Positions 11,401 through 26,434 of a DNA stretch of 64,000 nt are shown here, in pieces. The notes under the pieces were generated by a model. It was not told the origin of the DNA. It searched no databases and saw only the letters and a list, made by a program, of their open reading frames with translations. A program made the translations under genes and the position numbers. This DNA is from Poecilobothrus nobilitatus. Lineage: Eukaryota; Arthropoda; Insecta; Diptera; Dolichopodidae. The stretch lies in assembly GCA_947095535.1 (NCBI GenBank), contig OX352774.1, positions 66,216,416 to 66,280,415 on the forward strand, read 5' to 3'. Position 1 is the first letter of the stretch, and each line of letters starts with the position of its first letter.

Positions 11401-13157
11401 TATTTAATTTGTTTTTTTTTTTTTGTTTTTTGGACATTTGGTATATATTATACGTAATTTTTTTTTAAATTATATTTTTAAAATTTTAGTAGCTATTGTT
11501 ACTATTTTTTTTTTTTTTTTTGTATTTTTTAATTTTTTTTTTTTATTTAATTAATGAGTAAATGTTATATTTGTTGAAAAAAAGAAAAGCATCAGAAATA
11601 TACTAAAAGGAACCTTTATTTTATTTGTTTTTATTTTTCTAATATATTTTTTATGTAGTTTTATATATATGTATATATATATATATATGTATATATTTTG
11701 ATCATTTCTATATTTTTAATGTATGTAAATGTATAGTGTGTTTATGTATAAATTTATATTTAGAATTTTTCTTTTATATATTTTTTTTTTTTTTTTGAAT
11801 TTTATATTATTATTTTTTTTTTTTTTAAATTTTTTCATTTGTAAAGTTTAGATTGGACCGTCGTATATGGATTAATAATATAATTATTATGTATTTTTAT
11901 ATAATGTGTATTATATTGGTTGGTTTTATTATTTTATGAAATTGCAAAATAACTAACAAAATAAAATGTAATTAATTTTTTTGAAATAAAATTGATGTTT
12001 GTATTAAATCAATTTAAATTCCATTTTTTTGTGCAATAGTTTTGCTCCTTTGCCCTCCTCCCTTCTTTCAGAACATTGTTAGTAAATATTGATCTAATAT
12101 CACGTTTCTTGTCGAATTATAATAATAGTACAACAATTACATAGTTTTGAGGTTATATTCATAAATCTGTTTCATATAATTGATTTTTTTTTTTTTTATA
12201 TAAATTATATTAATTTTTTAATGGAGTACAGATAAGACAAATAATATAAAGTAAGAATTATTAAACAGACTGCTCAGAAAAAACAAAATGTGTAGTATAA
12301 AATTTTCAAAACTGAAGTTTTATTTCAAAAAATTACATACTATTTAGGTTATATTATATAAGAGATAATTTTTACTATAATCAATGTTTAACAATTACAT
12401 TTGCTCAACACTCAAGGCGTTTTCTATAGTTTTTCAATTGAAACTCTTCCTTAAATACAAAACTTGAATTATACAAAACTTCAATTGATGATATTAGACT
12501 TCGGCTATAATACAGAAGCGTCATTAGTTTACTCTTATTCAATTGTATGATGCAATCTATGATGCTGAATGGTGATCATGTTAACTGAAAATGAAAATTT
12601 GACTTTTTTACTCCAATATTCTTAATCATACAACATATTAAACGTAATCAAAAGTTATTTTTCCATATATCTGTATATTTTCGGATGGAAATCATTTTTT
12701 TTCAATTTATTATTTTTTAATATCAAAGAATAACTGAAAGTACTTAAGGGAAATACTTTGCGTAAAGGCATATTTTGAATACTATGCTAAAAAATTTAAC
12801 AATTCGAAATGAATCTGATCTATTACAATATACATTCCTTTTTTTTTTTGTCTTTTATGTATTTGTTATAAACAGAGAACAAGAAAATAGACAGCTATTG
12901 ATTTGTAGTTTTTTGTTTTAATTTTCAAATGTTTATAATAGAATGAAAAATTTTCAGCAATAACTAAATTATAGATTCAATATTACAAAGTTGATATTGA
13001 TTAATTCAATTCGTTTAAAAAGAAATATAGACTTCAATTTTTGAATTTATTTTTAAAGTGTTGAAATGCATAACGCTGTAAATTATGATATAGATTTGTC
13101 TAAAAATTTGTTAAAATTTTCTCTCATAATTTTGTATAGTATGCAAATTTAGGAATT

Positions 13158-13302
13158 CCATAATATTCTCTGTCATATATAAGGAGTTGCCATAATTTTC
13201 TATGTACATATTATATATGAGGGGTTCCCATAATTTTCTATGTATTATATATGAGGGGTTCCCATAATTTTCTATGTAATATATTTCAGGGGTTTCCATT
13301 AT
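13158..13302 (+). repeat. Tandem array, four units of 32-38 bp
   Basis: Units begin CCATAATTTTCTATGTA and end GAGGGGTTC. They start at 13158, 13190, 13228 and 13262 and measure 32, 38, 34 and about 35 bp. Length differences come mainly from the central TATATATGA part. The array gives a short repetitive minus-strand open frame (ENYGNP.. units) with no family resemblance, which I do not call a gene. Confidence 0.85.
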
Positions 13303-15478
13303 ATTTTTTTTATTGTACTAGAATTAAATCGATGAATACTTTAAAGATACTGTTTTTAAGGAGTTCTTTTAAATTTTTTATTTTATATTTTATATTACAT
13401 ATATTTTTTTTTTAAAAAATATTTTGCAAATATTAACTTGAAGATGAAACTAAGTAAAATTTTAATTTTCTTTTTAATAAATAGTTTTTTTTTGATATTT
13501 TACGAGATTAACTATTATTTTTGACTTTAATTTATCGATTAATAAAATTGTTTTTTACTTTTTTTTAAATACAAAAAAAATTTTAAATAAATAAAACAAA
13601 TAATAATAATAAATTATTTATTAAATACTGATTTGAATTAATAAAATTTTACTATATAGTTTCGTTTTTTTTTTTTGGTTGTTTTTGTTTTTAAATATAA
13701 CTACATATTATTTTATTTTTAATTTTTAATAAATAATATAATATATTAATTTCATATTTTTTTTTGTTTTTATTAAATTAATATGTAGTATATTATTGCC
13801 TTCAAAATCATTTTTGTATAAGAGTTTAAGCATGACTTTAGAAGCATTTAAAGAATTTTTTAAAAAGTTTTTATGTGAATTGTTTTAATTTTTTTTTTTG
13901 TAATTTTAAATTTTTGTAATAATTTTAAAAAGATTTTTGTTTTTTTTTTTTTTTTAAGCCAATCTAAGAGTTTTTTTTTTTGTTTATTAATTTTATTTTT
14001 AAAAGATCTTACAATTAAAAATATAATTTTATATATGTTATGTATGTATGTATATATGTATATATATCTATATATATATATAATTTTTTATGTAAATACC
14101 CTGTATTTTATATTTAATATTATATTATATTTAATTTCTATATAAGTTGATTTGACGGGTACCCCACCTTTATCTTTTTATCTAAAATTTTTGTTAAAAA
14201 TAAATATTTCGTATCTTAATAATAATATAAAATTTTATAAATGTTTTTTTTTTTTTAATTTGTTTTTTTTTTTAACAAACTTTTTTTTTGTTTTTTTTAT
14301 ATTTAATTAATTTGGAAATGCAAGTTAAATACTGTGTTTTTTATTTATTTTGATTCACTGTAAAACATAATTAACGAAAAAAAAAAAAAAAAATTGTAAT
14401 ACTTTTACTCATATTTTGGTGGAATGCCTTCGAAATTAATTTAATTTTATATATAATACATTATATATAATATCCCTCGATGTATGTACACAGTTTTGGT
14501 TTCACACGATAATTTTTAAATTTTAATATAGTTGAAACTATTATTGTTTTTGATTTTTTGTTTCATACTATGTAGCTGCAAATCAAAGGATGAATTTATT
14601 AAAAATAAAAAAAAAAAAATACTTGCTTTAACATACCCATAAGCCATATTTTTTTTTTGTTTTTGTTGTATGTATGTATCTTAAAATTTTTTAAGTGTTA
14701 TTTCAACATTTAAATGAAAAGTAAAAATGTTCTTTCTTTTGATTACCTATTTCTTTTATATTCTTTTAATTTTTTTTATATTATATTTATTTCTCAAATT
14801 ATTTTATTGCTTAAAAAAAAAAACAAAACAAACACTTTTATGAAAATTAAATAAAATAAAAAAAAAGAAAAACTGATCCTTAAAGTTGTTGTTGTCTAAA
14901 AAAAATATTATTTGCTCTGATATAAAATTTAACATATTTATAGGGGTAATTTTGACAGTTTTTTTTATACATTTAAGAGCAAAACAAAAAGAAAGTAAGA
15001 TAAGCAAAGAGATTCAGATTCATGATATCCAATTACGATCAATATTCCACAAAATAGTTTTTATGAAATTGTAGTTTCACCAGAATTAAGATTTTTCTAT
15101 ATTGTAAAAATAAAATTATAAAATCTGCAAAATTATGAGAAAACAAAATAATGCATCCCTTTTATTTTGCTCTTAAATGTAAGAATAGATGATTGTGTAT
15201 AAGAAATACTTTAACATAACTAATATCTGAAGATTTGAACTTAAACTGAACTTTTTATTTAAATTTTTTTATTTTTATTTTTGAACTGGAAATTAAAAGA
15301 GTTAAATAATATCGAGAAAATGACTATTTTTATTTTCACTAGAAGCGAAATTAAGATTTAATTCTTTTGGTTTTTGTAATTTTCAATATAACTTCTTGAT
15401 AAAATATCTTTTTTTTGTTTTTCTTTTTTTAATTTTCGATTTTGTATCTATTATTGTCAAAATTAGTTAAATTTTAAT

Positions 15479-15537
15479 ACACCCACATTTATATATATAT
15501 ATATATACACCCACACATTTATATATATATATATAAT
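15479..15537 (+). repeat. Duplicated CACCCACA-(TA)n block
   Basis: Two adjacent blocks of the form ACACCCACATTTATATATATATA lie side by side, each a short C-containing head plus a TA run. This is a local tandem duplication of a microsatellite with its flank. Confidence 0.75.
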
Positions 15538-17706
15538 TTTATTGGTTTGATTCAATTTATAGAAATTTTTAATTTCTAAAATTATTTTTATATGTTGTAC
15601 TATCTACAAGTTTTTTTTATGAAATAAGATATATTAGAATAGAAGATATTGAAGATATAGATAAAGAAGATATTGAATATAATTAAAATTTACTTCTGTT
15701 CTGTAGATTATTATAATAATTAATAGAAATGTATAAATTTGAAAATTACTCTGCGAATAGATATATGTATAATTAATTTTAGAAAATCCGTAATAATAAT
15801 TTTACATAATATGTATATATATACTATATAAAGTATGTCTATAGTTCCTCTACTTGAAAAAAATCATTAGAGTAAATAATATGTTACCGTTTTATTGGTA
15901 CTATCTATATTTGAATTTATTATGTTAATGTAATTTAAAAAATTCTTAAGTTATTGTTTCCATTTAAAAAAAAAAAAAAAATTTTTTTTTAAATTAACAT
16001 CGCAAAATTTGTATGTATGTGACAAAAAATCCTATATGTATATATATAAGACAAAGTGATACTTAGATATTAAAGTAAAAAAAAATAAATAAAAAAAAAA
16101 AACAGCCTTTTAATATTTTAGATTTTTTTTTTTATATTAGCTTTAATTGACGATTGATACATTTTAAAAACAATAAAAAACAGAAAATTGTCTATCTGTC
16201 TAGTTTGTAACTAAACTTTTACCAGGTAAATGATATTTCTCCATTCTCTTTCGATAATATAAATAAATTATAAAATTTATATAACTTAAAAAAATAACCA
16301 TTATTTAAATTTATTAAAAAAAAAATAAACATAATTTTGATTACTATTCAAAACTATTGATTACTTATTGATTACTATTCAATGTTTAAGATTCAAAATG
16401 ATATAAACTAAAAAAAAGGATGGAAATTTTGTTTAAATACTGCGACTACATAGAAATCAATATATAAGATCTTAATATGAAATATCTAAAATTATAATAA
16501 TTTAATAATATTAATAAAAATAACGGTAAAAGAAACAAAAAAATACAACATACCGATTATGATATACATTTACGGTAATAGAGGAACTATGCTAATTCCT
16601 ACAAATGGTACAAAGCAATTAATAAAAATTAAAGGAAACACGCTTGTAGTTGAATATAAGTTTAAAAAAAAAAAAAGTCGAATTGTATACGTTTTTATTT
16701 TTTTTTGTATATTATATTTTAAGGATTTATTTAATTTAAGATTATAAAATTTTTTGATAATTTAAAATTAAATCAAATAACATAGAAATAAATAAAGAAA
16801 TATATAAAATAAATTATTTTAAGATTTTAAATTGCCAAAAACAATATATATAATATATCTATATTAAAAAGCTTATAGGGTATATCTATAAATATTGAAT
16901 GTTTATTTAAAATATTTTATGGTATATCTTTTTTTTTTTTTAATTTTAATTAGGTTTTAAAAAAATTTATATAGGTACGAAAAAAAAAAAAAAACTGAGT
17001 TTGTTAAAAAAATATAAATTATTTAATTATTAATAATTAGGTATTTAAAAAAAAGAAAATATATGTATATATATATATATATAGTATATATATGTATATA
17101 TATACTATGAAATGTATTTATATAGTTGACTTGGGTGGTTTTTTTGTTTTTGGTTTTTTTTTTTTTTTAGATTATTGAATATTATGTATTTATAAAAAAA
17201 AAAAAAAGTAAAAAATAATCAATTGTTTTGCACTTTGCAATTTCTTATTAATAGTTTTTTTTTTTTTTTTGATAAATTTTTAAACTATATAATATTATGT
17301 ATTTATTATTTACTTTTTAAAATTATTTTTTTTTTTGTTTTACTTGTTTTTATAATAATAAATGTTGTTTTAATTTTTTGTTTTTTTTTAGTTCATTTAA
17401 TTTTAAATTAATTAAGATTTATTGTGCTAAAATATTTTCTATTTTTAATATATGTATATATTTGTTTTTTTTTTTTTTTCAGTTTTTTAACTTTATTTTA
17501 TTTTGTTTGTTTTTTTTTTTGATTTTTTTTTTTTTAATTATTTATCTAAAAATTATTTTAAATTTTTTAAAAAAATTTTAATTACCATATCATAAGATTT
17601 TATATATTTTTTTTTTTTTTTTGTTTTAATTTTTATTTTATATTAAAAACTCAGATAAATTTAAGTATATATATATATATATATATATGGGAAATTATGT
17701 TTTATT

Positions 17707-17737
<31 letters not shown>

Positions 17738-18176
17738 TTTTTTCTCATTATCTTTTCTTATTATTTGAAATTCAATGTAATAAGAAAAATTTTAAAAATT
17801 ATGTTTATGTAAGCAAATGGTTTTTGTTTGTTTTTTTGTTTTTTTTTTTTTGGTTTTTATTAAAGTTTTAAATTTAATTAGATTTAATAATTAATTTTTT
17901 TTGTTTATGTATAAATATATGTATGTATATATATATATAAATGTAAAGAAATAATATGTATAAATATATATGCATATAATATATTAATATATATATGTAT
18001 GTATTTATTATTTATAGTTGTGTAACTTTTCTTATCGAATTTTAAATAATTAATTAATTAATTAATTTTTTTTTTTGTTTTAATGTACCCATATATGGGT
18101 TACTATACATAATGCAATAATTTATGTTTTATTTTTTTTTCTTCTTCTATTTTAAATATATTTTTGTATATATATT

Positions 18177-18208
<32 letters not shown>

Positions 18209-19343
18209 TATTATTTATAGTATATAAATATACTTATTATGTGTTGTTATATAATTAATAATAATTTAATATAATAAGAATAATAATAATAATAATAATT
18301 CATAATAGAATGTATGCGCTTTAATATTATACAATTTTTTAATTTTTAATTTTTTTTTTTTTTTTGTATTCTCTATTTGTTTTTACTTGTCAAATTTTAT
18401 TCTTTTTTATCTTTTATTTTAATTAATTAAATTATATATATATATATATTAATTTAAATTTAAAAATTTTTTTTTTTTTGTATAATTTCTTTATATTGTT
18501 ACTAAGAAAAATATTTTATTAAAGTATACAATATACAGTTTACTTTAAATTTATGTTTTGGTTTTTTTTTGTTTTAAAGATAGTTATTGATATAATATAA
18601 CTGGTATGATTAAGATAAAAAAAAAAAAAAAAAAATTAATTAACATATTAATGTTTTCAAGCTATTTGTTTTTTTTTTTTTTTAATATTTAACTTTTTAC
18701 AAAATATTTATGCTTTTAGTTTTTTTTTTCATAAATATGTAATAATAATAACTTCTTTTTTTTTCAATTAATTTAAATGTAATTTATATATGTGTGTGTG
18801 TTTGTTTTTAGGTAATAATTAATTAATATTATAATTATAATATAGTAAAAAATCAAAATTAACTCTTTTCATTTAATTCAATAACAATTATGAGATTAAT
18901 TTTTTTTTTTATTTTTTTAATTCAATAATTTGATATATAAAAAAAAAGGAAGAAAAAAAAAATTAAATAATAATTAAAATTTAAATTTAATTATATATGA
19001 TAACAAAATTTACTATGTATATAAAAGTAACTAATTGTAATAATAATAATTATTATAATATGTATATTAAAAACAAAACAATGAATTTTTTTACATATTT
19101 TTGTTTTTTTTTTCAATTAATAATTTATTATAATATATTGATACTTAATTTTTTGTTTTTTTTTTAAATATTTATTTAAAATTTTTAGAAAAATTATTAT
19201 TTGATTGTGTCAACTAAATTAAATAGACTCGCTGTTATACTGAATTGATATAAATCAAAAAAAAAAAATTCTCTTAAAGATTGATAGTTTTTAAATTATG
19301 ATACAACATGACAAAAATTTATGTTGCTAAAATATAAAAAAAA

Positions 19344-19422
19344 TTAATAACTAATATGTAACAGTTTAGTTTAATAACTAATATGTAACAGTTTAGTTTA
19401 ATAACTAATATGTAACAGTTTT
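19344..19422 (+). repeat. Tandem array, three 27-bp units
   Basis: The unit TTAATAACTAATATGTAACAG.. recurs with starts at 19344, 19371 and 19398, a period of exactly 27 bp. The copies are virtually identical, and a partial fourth piece (GGTAACAGTTT) follows. The lack of divergence indicates recent duplication. Confidence 0.92.
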
Positions 19423-19914
19423 AGGTAACAGTTTCTCATAGAATTAAGCAGTATTATTTGAATCCTAGCAGTAACTAATGGTGGATTGAATTAATCGTAA
19501 AATTTGATCATTGATGTACATTTGATTAATGACCATTTTTTTTTTTTGTATAATAAAGGTTTTTAAATTATGCAGGATTTGGGTCGGCATTCTTTCGGTT
19601 GGTACTCATACATACTCACTCCTTCAGTAATTACTCTTACATACAATTAAAAAGACCGAATTTATCTTATGATTAATTAAGTTTAGTTAATTTTTTTTTG
19701 TGTACAATGATATTCATTGTAATACATGTGAAATTATAACCTAAAAGTATGCAATGCCAATGTTAGAGAAACGATTGTTACGGTTTGTTAAACGCTTTGT
19801 AATTATGTAATTTCAACTTAAGTGAGCCCATAATGCCTACTCTTGGTAGTCGAAGATAAATACTGATGTTGCTTAATTTATTATGTAATATTAGATATTA
19901 TTAAATATAAAAAA

Positions 19915-19985
19915 GACGAAGCCTTGACGGTAGAGTGGTGGCGGATGTGGTGGCGGTTGAATTCGAGTTCAAATTCTGCACATTT
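19915..19985 (+). other. G-rich island with tRNA-like A and B boxes
   Basis: A G-rich stretch (GGTAGAGTGGTGG.. then GTGGTGGCGG) is followed by CGAGTTCAAATTC, which resembles an RNA polymerase III B box, with a TAGAGTGGTGG A-box-like element about 35 nt before it. A T run follows. It could be a relic of another tRNA-derived SINE or a decayed tRNA. I could not fold a full cloverleaf by eye. Confidence 0.35.
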
Positions 19986-22900
19986 TAAAAAGTTTTTTTT
20001 TTAATTGAAAAGAAAATTACTGAAAAAGTTATATTGTATTATCCTGAGGTATTTGTAATATAAATATAAATAAATAACAACAAGAGACTAATATTTTTTT
20101 GTGACTTATTAAACATAAAAGAATTTATTTTATATATATGTAAAGAAACTTTAAGAGAAATGTAACTTGTTTTTAAAAAAATTAATTAAATTTAAAAAAA
20201 AATATAACACGAATTTTCTAAATTAAGTATCATTTTAACATAACGAAATCAATAATCAATTTTTTGTTTTATTTTATAAGATGAAATTCTTTAAAAATTG
20301 TTAATTGTAAATTAATAATGAATTTCTTTTTCATATTATGATAAAATATTTCATGAATAATTGGTATGCAATAATATAATATGTATAATAAAAATTTAAA
20401 TTTAAAAATATATTTTTAATGATATTTGTTTTTTTTTTATCATTTTGTTTTAATCAAAAATATACAATTTTTACATTTCAAAATATATGACGTAATATGT
20501 TATGTACAAATTATAAATGTAATTTAGAATTTTTCTTTTTATTTAAATATATATATATATTTTGTATATTTTTTTCTATATATAAAAAATTTTAAAAGAA
20601 CAAAATTGTATTTAACAAATGTGTAAAAAATAAAAATTAAAAAATGTATTTCTAAAAATTTTTGTATAAATTTTCAATAATATTTCGCTGGGATACCCTT
20701 TGTTTTTTTTTTTTTTTTATTTTTTTTGTTCTATATTAATATATATTTATAATAAATATATTTTTCATACAATTGATTTTTAAGTGTTTTTGCAATAAAT
20801 TTGATTTTTGATTTTAAAATCAGATAAATGTAATATGTATATTTTTTTCTCTATCATTTTAATTATTATTTTTTTTTTTTATAGAATTGAATAAAATAAA
20901 GAAAATAACTTTATCATTTCCTGAAATTTATTTAAAAACAAAAATATAAAAATTATATTTTTATAGCTTACTTTTATTATGTATATACAATCACAAAACT
21001 TAATTTGGTTATTTTTTTCTTTTGTGTAAGTGTTATAGTTAAGGTATTGGATTGATTTTGAGATTTTTTTAATTTCCGATTTTAATTTTTTTTTAATTTA
21101 AATCATATACAAATTAAACTTTATTATCATTTTCATAAAAATAATATTTTAAAGTTATTCAAATATTATATCGTTAAAATTTAATTTTTTTTTATCCGTA
21201 GCATTCCGATCGTCCTATAGTAAATAAACAACAATTTGAAATTTAGTATAATCAGCAACAAGTTCTAAAGCTTTTTTTTTGACGAAGAAAGTAAAAATAT
21301 AAAATGCTATATTGAAAATTTTAAATGTTTTAAAATAAATGTGGTTAGAGTTTGTAAATCAGAAAAATCCGTATGTAATTAATAATTACAAATATTTTCC
21401 AATAAATATTTGCATGAAAATGTTTAAATTATTAGAATAAATAGTTTTATATAAAATTAATTGAAAATCATTTTTGTTTTACATATATAAAATAATCTTT
21501 AATCACTTAGTATCACATATTTTTTGCTATAACGAGGAGTATATTATGAAAAAATTAATTAAAAAAGTGTTTACAGCTCTTAAATATATTTTTTATTTAG
21601 AAAAATATTGATTTTAAACAAAAAAACCAAAATCATATCCTTATATTATTTGAAAGTAATAAAAGGACTTCATCTAAAAGATTGAATACTGGTATAATTA
21701 TTTCTTAAAATTTAGCTACACAGCTTTAAACTTTACCACAATTTTACTTTAGATAAAAAATTTCATTTGCATACTTTTAGGATTCAATTAAGAAAACCGC
21801 AACAAAGTGATTATTTAAAAATTTTAAATCTCAATTGCAGGTTTATAATTATAATTATTCTTAATTAAGAGAAATATTTTATACCTCATTTCGAAAATTT
21901 TACGCAACTAATTATACATATATGCACTTTTTAATAATTCTTCATAATGTATCATATCATCATATATAACGATAACATTATTTAATCCTTAAGATGTTAA
22001 ATGGAATATCAGAAATGATTAATTTAAATGTAGAATGCTTTAGAATTTTTGGTGGAGATTCTTCTTTATTGTGTAATATTTAAATACTCATTAACTATAA
22101 CATATAATTTATGAATTAATGAAAAATTTTATGTTCTGTGTATGTTTAATTTTTAGTTTCATAATTGTAAGACTATATTTAAACTATGTTTGAAATGAAT
22201 TTTTTTTTTTTTTTGAATTTAAATTTAATTTTTCATTAATTAATTTGAAATTTTTTTTTTTTTTGTTTTGTTAATTTTTTTTTAATTAAAAACTTTAAGT
22301 TGTCCTTTTAATTCTATATAATAATTTATACATATATGTATATATATATAAAAAAAATATTATTTACAAAATGTAAATGAAATAAAAAAAAAAAAAAAAA
22401 TTTCTTTTTAAATTAAAAAAAAAATTTTTATTTTCTTTTTTATTTTTGTAAAAAATTACTCAAAAGAATTCATTCATTTATTTATTTATTTATTTGCCTC
22501 AATTGTGCAATGGGTGGGTTTGTTTAATACTCATGTATGTTAACCATTTCATATATATATATATATATATTATTAAATCTGCGGATTATTTCGTAATTTC
22601 GTATCGCAAATATAAATTTTTTTTTTTTTTTATTTTATAAACATATATATACATACATATATATTTTATTTTAATTATATATATATGTTTTTTATTTAAA
22701 AAAATTAATATAAAAAAAAAAAAAAATATTTAAATTAGTTAAAAGAATATATAAATCTAGAAAGTTCATAAAAATTTGAAAGAAAAAAATAAGACTTAAA
22801 GAAATTAAAACGAAATTGTAGGTAAAAAAAAAAAAAAAAAAAAAAACATAATAATAGAATAGTGATAGAGAGTATAATGTTTATTTATATCTACATATAA

Positions 22901-25900
22901 ATTGTATTTTGTTTATTTGTTATGTTAATTATACTACTTTTTTTTTTTATTAACTTTTTATTTTGTTTTTTATTTTGATTTGTTCAAATTTATTTTCTAT
23001 AATAATGTTATCATGTTTATTATTAATTATTTAAATCCTTACGCTTGTTTTTTTTTTTTGTTTGGTTGAAGAATAGAGTTTTCATTTAAATTAAATTTTT
23101 CAATTTTTCAATTTAATAGTAATAGAGGCGCTTTAATTCGCAATTTTTTTTTTTTTTAATTTATTTATTTAATGTTTTTGTTTTTTTCTTTTTTTTTTAA
23201 TTATATTTATGTTTATAAAGGAACTCTGATGCTCATGAAATATTTTTTATTAGTTTTAAAATGAATATTTTTAATTTTTTTTTTTTTTCTTTTTTTTGGT
23301 TAATTATTTTTTTTTAAATTTTTTTTGGGTTTTTTTTTTTTTTTTGATATTCCGAAATAAAAATGAAAAATCGAAATGGTTTTTATTTCTGTTTTGTTTT
23401 GTTTTTTATATTGCGAAATACATACTGAAAATAAAAGAATTTTTTTAAAACAACAAAAATTACTAATATAATTTAATTAGATATCACATTTATTTATTTA
23501 ATATAATTGTTTTTTTTTTTTTTTTTTGTATGTTAATTTTATTATAGGAATTTAAAAAATTTGAAAAGAAAAAAAAAATTCAAATTTTATTTGGTTTAAT
23601 TAATTGTGATTTTAAAAATGTTTGAAATTTTGAAAAATTGTAATTTGAATTTACTCTTGGCTGGTTATAAAACAAAAAAAGAAAACAAAAAAAAAAAAGA
23701 CAAAGTAAAATAAAATTATTCTGTTCCCTGTGCGATCCAATGGCATGAAAAAAAAATATGTTGATATTAAAATGATTCTTTAACCCTAATCGAATCTCTC
23801 TAATTCCTTTTATTATTGAGAAATTTCATTAATTCTTACGATTTTTTCTTTTTATGGAAATTATAAATAAAATATTTTATTTATATTATTTATAGAAATT
23901 ATAAATAAATATTTATTTTTTAATATATAAATAAAATATTTAAATTTATATGAAAAGAATTTTTCTCAGTTTTTGTATTTATTAACCCTTTAATTATAAC
24001 ATAAAATTTATTTGGCAATTACATTGAATATTAATACATTTGTATTTACATCATAAGTTTCATTAACCTTTAAAAATCCAAGCTAATTAATTAAATATAT
24101 ATGCGATAATAATAAAAACTGAATAAAATTTACATTGATTTTGAGTTTGTGTATGAAAAATTCTCGATAGAAAAAATTAAAATCCAAAAATATTCGTACT
24201 GAATTTATCAAAAATTTTAAAGAATAAACGAACATTAAAATTATATTCTTTAGTTTTTTTTTTATAATAAGTCAGAATTTTCTTTGATTTTTCATTATTA
24301 TGAAAAAATATTATGTAAATATAAGAAGCAGACCTAAAAAAAACAATAAACAAAATTTTATTGAATATAATTTAATTATATTAAATATCTGAAGAATGGG
24401 ATTTTGATTTAAAATGGGATTTTGATAACTCTTATGGATTTCTCGTTAATAAGAAAAACCTAAAGAAAGAAACTGTATCAGAAAACTCTAGCAGAAACTC
24501 TGAATTTAAGTCATTTTTTTTAATACAATGCAAGTTTTAAACTCAAGTTTTAGCATTTAACGTGTAAATCAGCAATAGATTTACAAATTGAAAAAAAAAG
24601 TAATGTTTTCTTCTATGTTCAAAGGAACAATTTTTTACAATTGAATGCAACGTACAAAACGTCACAGAAAACCAATAAATAAACAAAAAAGCAGCCAGAC
24701 TTTCTACTTTATTATTAAATTATTAAGGCTTAGAAGAACAAAAAAATTTTCATTTATTTGTATTTAAGGGTTAATAAATTGTTTCAAAGGAAAAAGTTAA
24801 AACAACAAAATCAATTATCCTATAAATATGCAATTTTTTTTTTATATTTTAATATTAAATGTTAATTTTCATAATATGGTATTTTTTTTTTTTTCAAATA
24901 AATTATATATATATAAATATATAATGTAATAAAGTGTGCTTTAAATTTTTGTTTTTCATTTTTACCACCCAAAAATTTTTTTGTATGTATCCATATATAG
25001 TATAAGTATAATAATATTATAATTTATATACATACAAAATATAAAAGGTACCCTTATGACACTTAATTTTCGGAAAAAAAAAAACAAAAGGAAAAGAATA
25101 TACAATACAATGTTGGTTTGAAAAGTTGTTGCTACCGATTGGTTTTAAATGGATAGTTATATTTTAACATTTTAAATAGTAGTTGTTTTTTTTTTTTTTG
25201 GTTTTTATTTTTTAATTAAAAATTAAAAAAGAGTTCATGATGGAAATTATTTAATATGAAAAATAATTAATTGTAATTAATTGAACTAACTGCTAAATTT
25301 TTAGTTTTTTTTTGGTTTAGATATTAGACTAGTATTTGTTTTTTTTTTTTTTTTGTTTATTTAAACTTTACAAAATTTTTAATATTTTTTTTTTTCGTTT
25401 TTTGATTGATTTTTTTTTTCTTTTAAATAGTATTTATATATTTTTTAAAAATTTTTATTTTTTTTTATAGTTTAGTTTATAGAGAATTTAGAAAGATGCG
25501 CAATTACGAAACTCCATTCTTGTTACATATTTTTTTTTATTTTTTGGTTTTTGTTAATTAAAAATTTTTTGTTATAATTTTTTTTTTTCTTATATTTGTT
25601 TTTTTTTTTTTTTTAATATAATATATAATTATTAGTTTAATTATATTTTTGGTTTTTTTTTTTTATGAAATATAAAATTTTATTTTATTTTATTTTTTTT
25701 AAAACAAAAAATTAAAAATAATTTTTCAAAAAATAGTTTTGTTTATAATTCACTATAAATATTATGTACTTAAGTTCTATTAACTAACTATTAGACTTTA
25801 GTCTTCACCGAATGTTTTTGTAAATAATATTTGGTACTTTTTTGTTTCTTTAACTACATTTTTTTTTTTTTTTTTATTCCTTTATTATACTAATATTTAT

Positions 25901-26064
25901 AATTTTTTAATATATTTAATTTTCTTATTTCCTTTTTTTGTTTTTACTTTTTGTTTTTTTTTTTTTTTTATTCTTAAAGAGACAATATATGTAAATATCT
26001 TTTCTCTTAGTATATAATAATAATTTTTCGCACTTAAATCTTAATTTAATTTTCATTTATATAT

Positions 26065-26095
<31 letters not shown>

Positions 26096-26398
26096 GTAAT
26101 TTCATATTTATAATTTATATATTTTATATAAGTATATTAATATATATATGTAGATATATATTAATAAATATATGTATATAATATATATATAGGTAAAATA
26201 ATACGATTTCTTGATTTTATTTATTTTAGTTCATGTTTTTTTTTTTTTTTTGTTTATTAATAATTTTTTTTTTTTTTATAATTTTAAATTTAAATTTTTA
26301 ATTTTATTTTTTTTCTCAAAGCTAAATAACAGTTTTATGATTTCGGACGCATTTTTAGTGTTTCAATTTTAAATGTGTACTTAAGAATTTAATGTATA

Positions 26399-26434
<36 letters not shown>

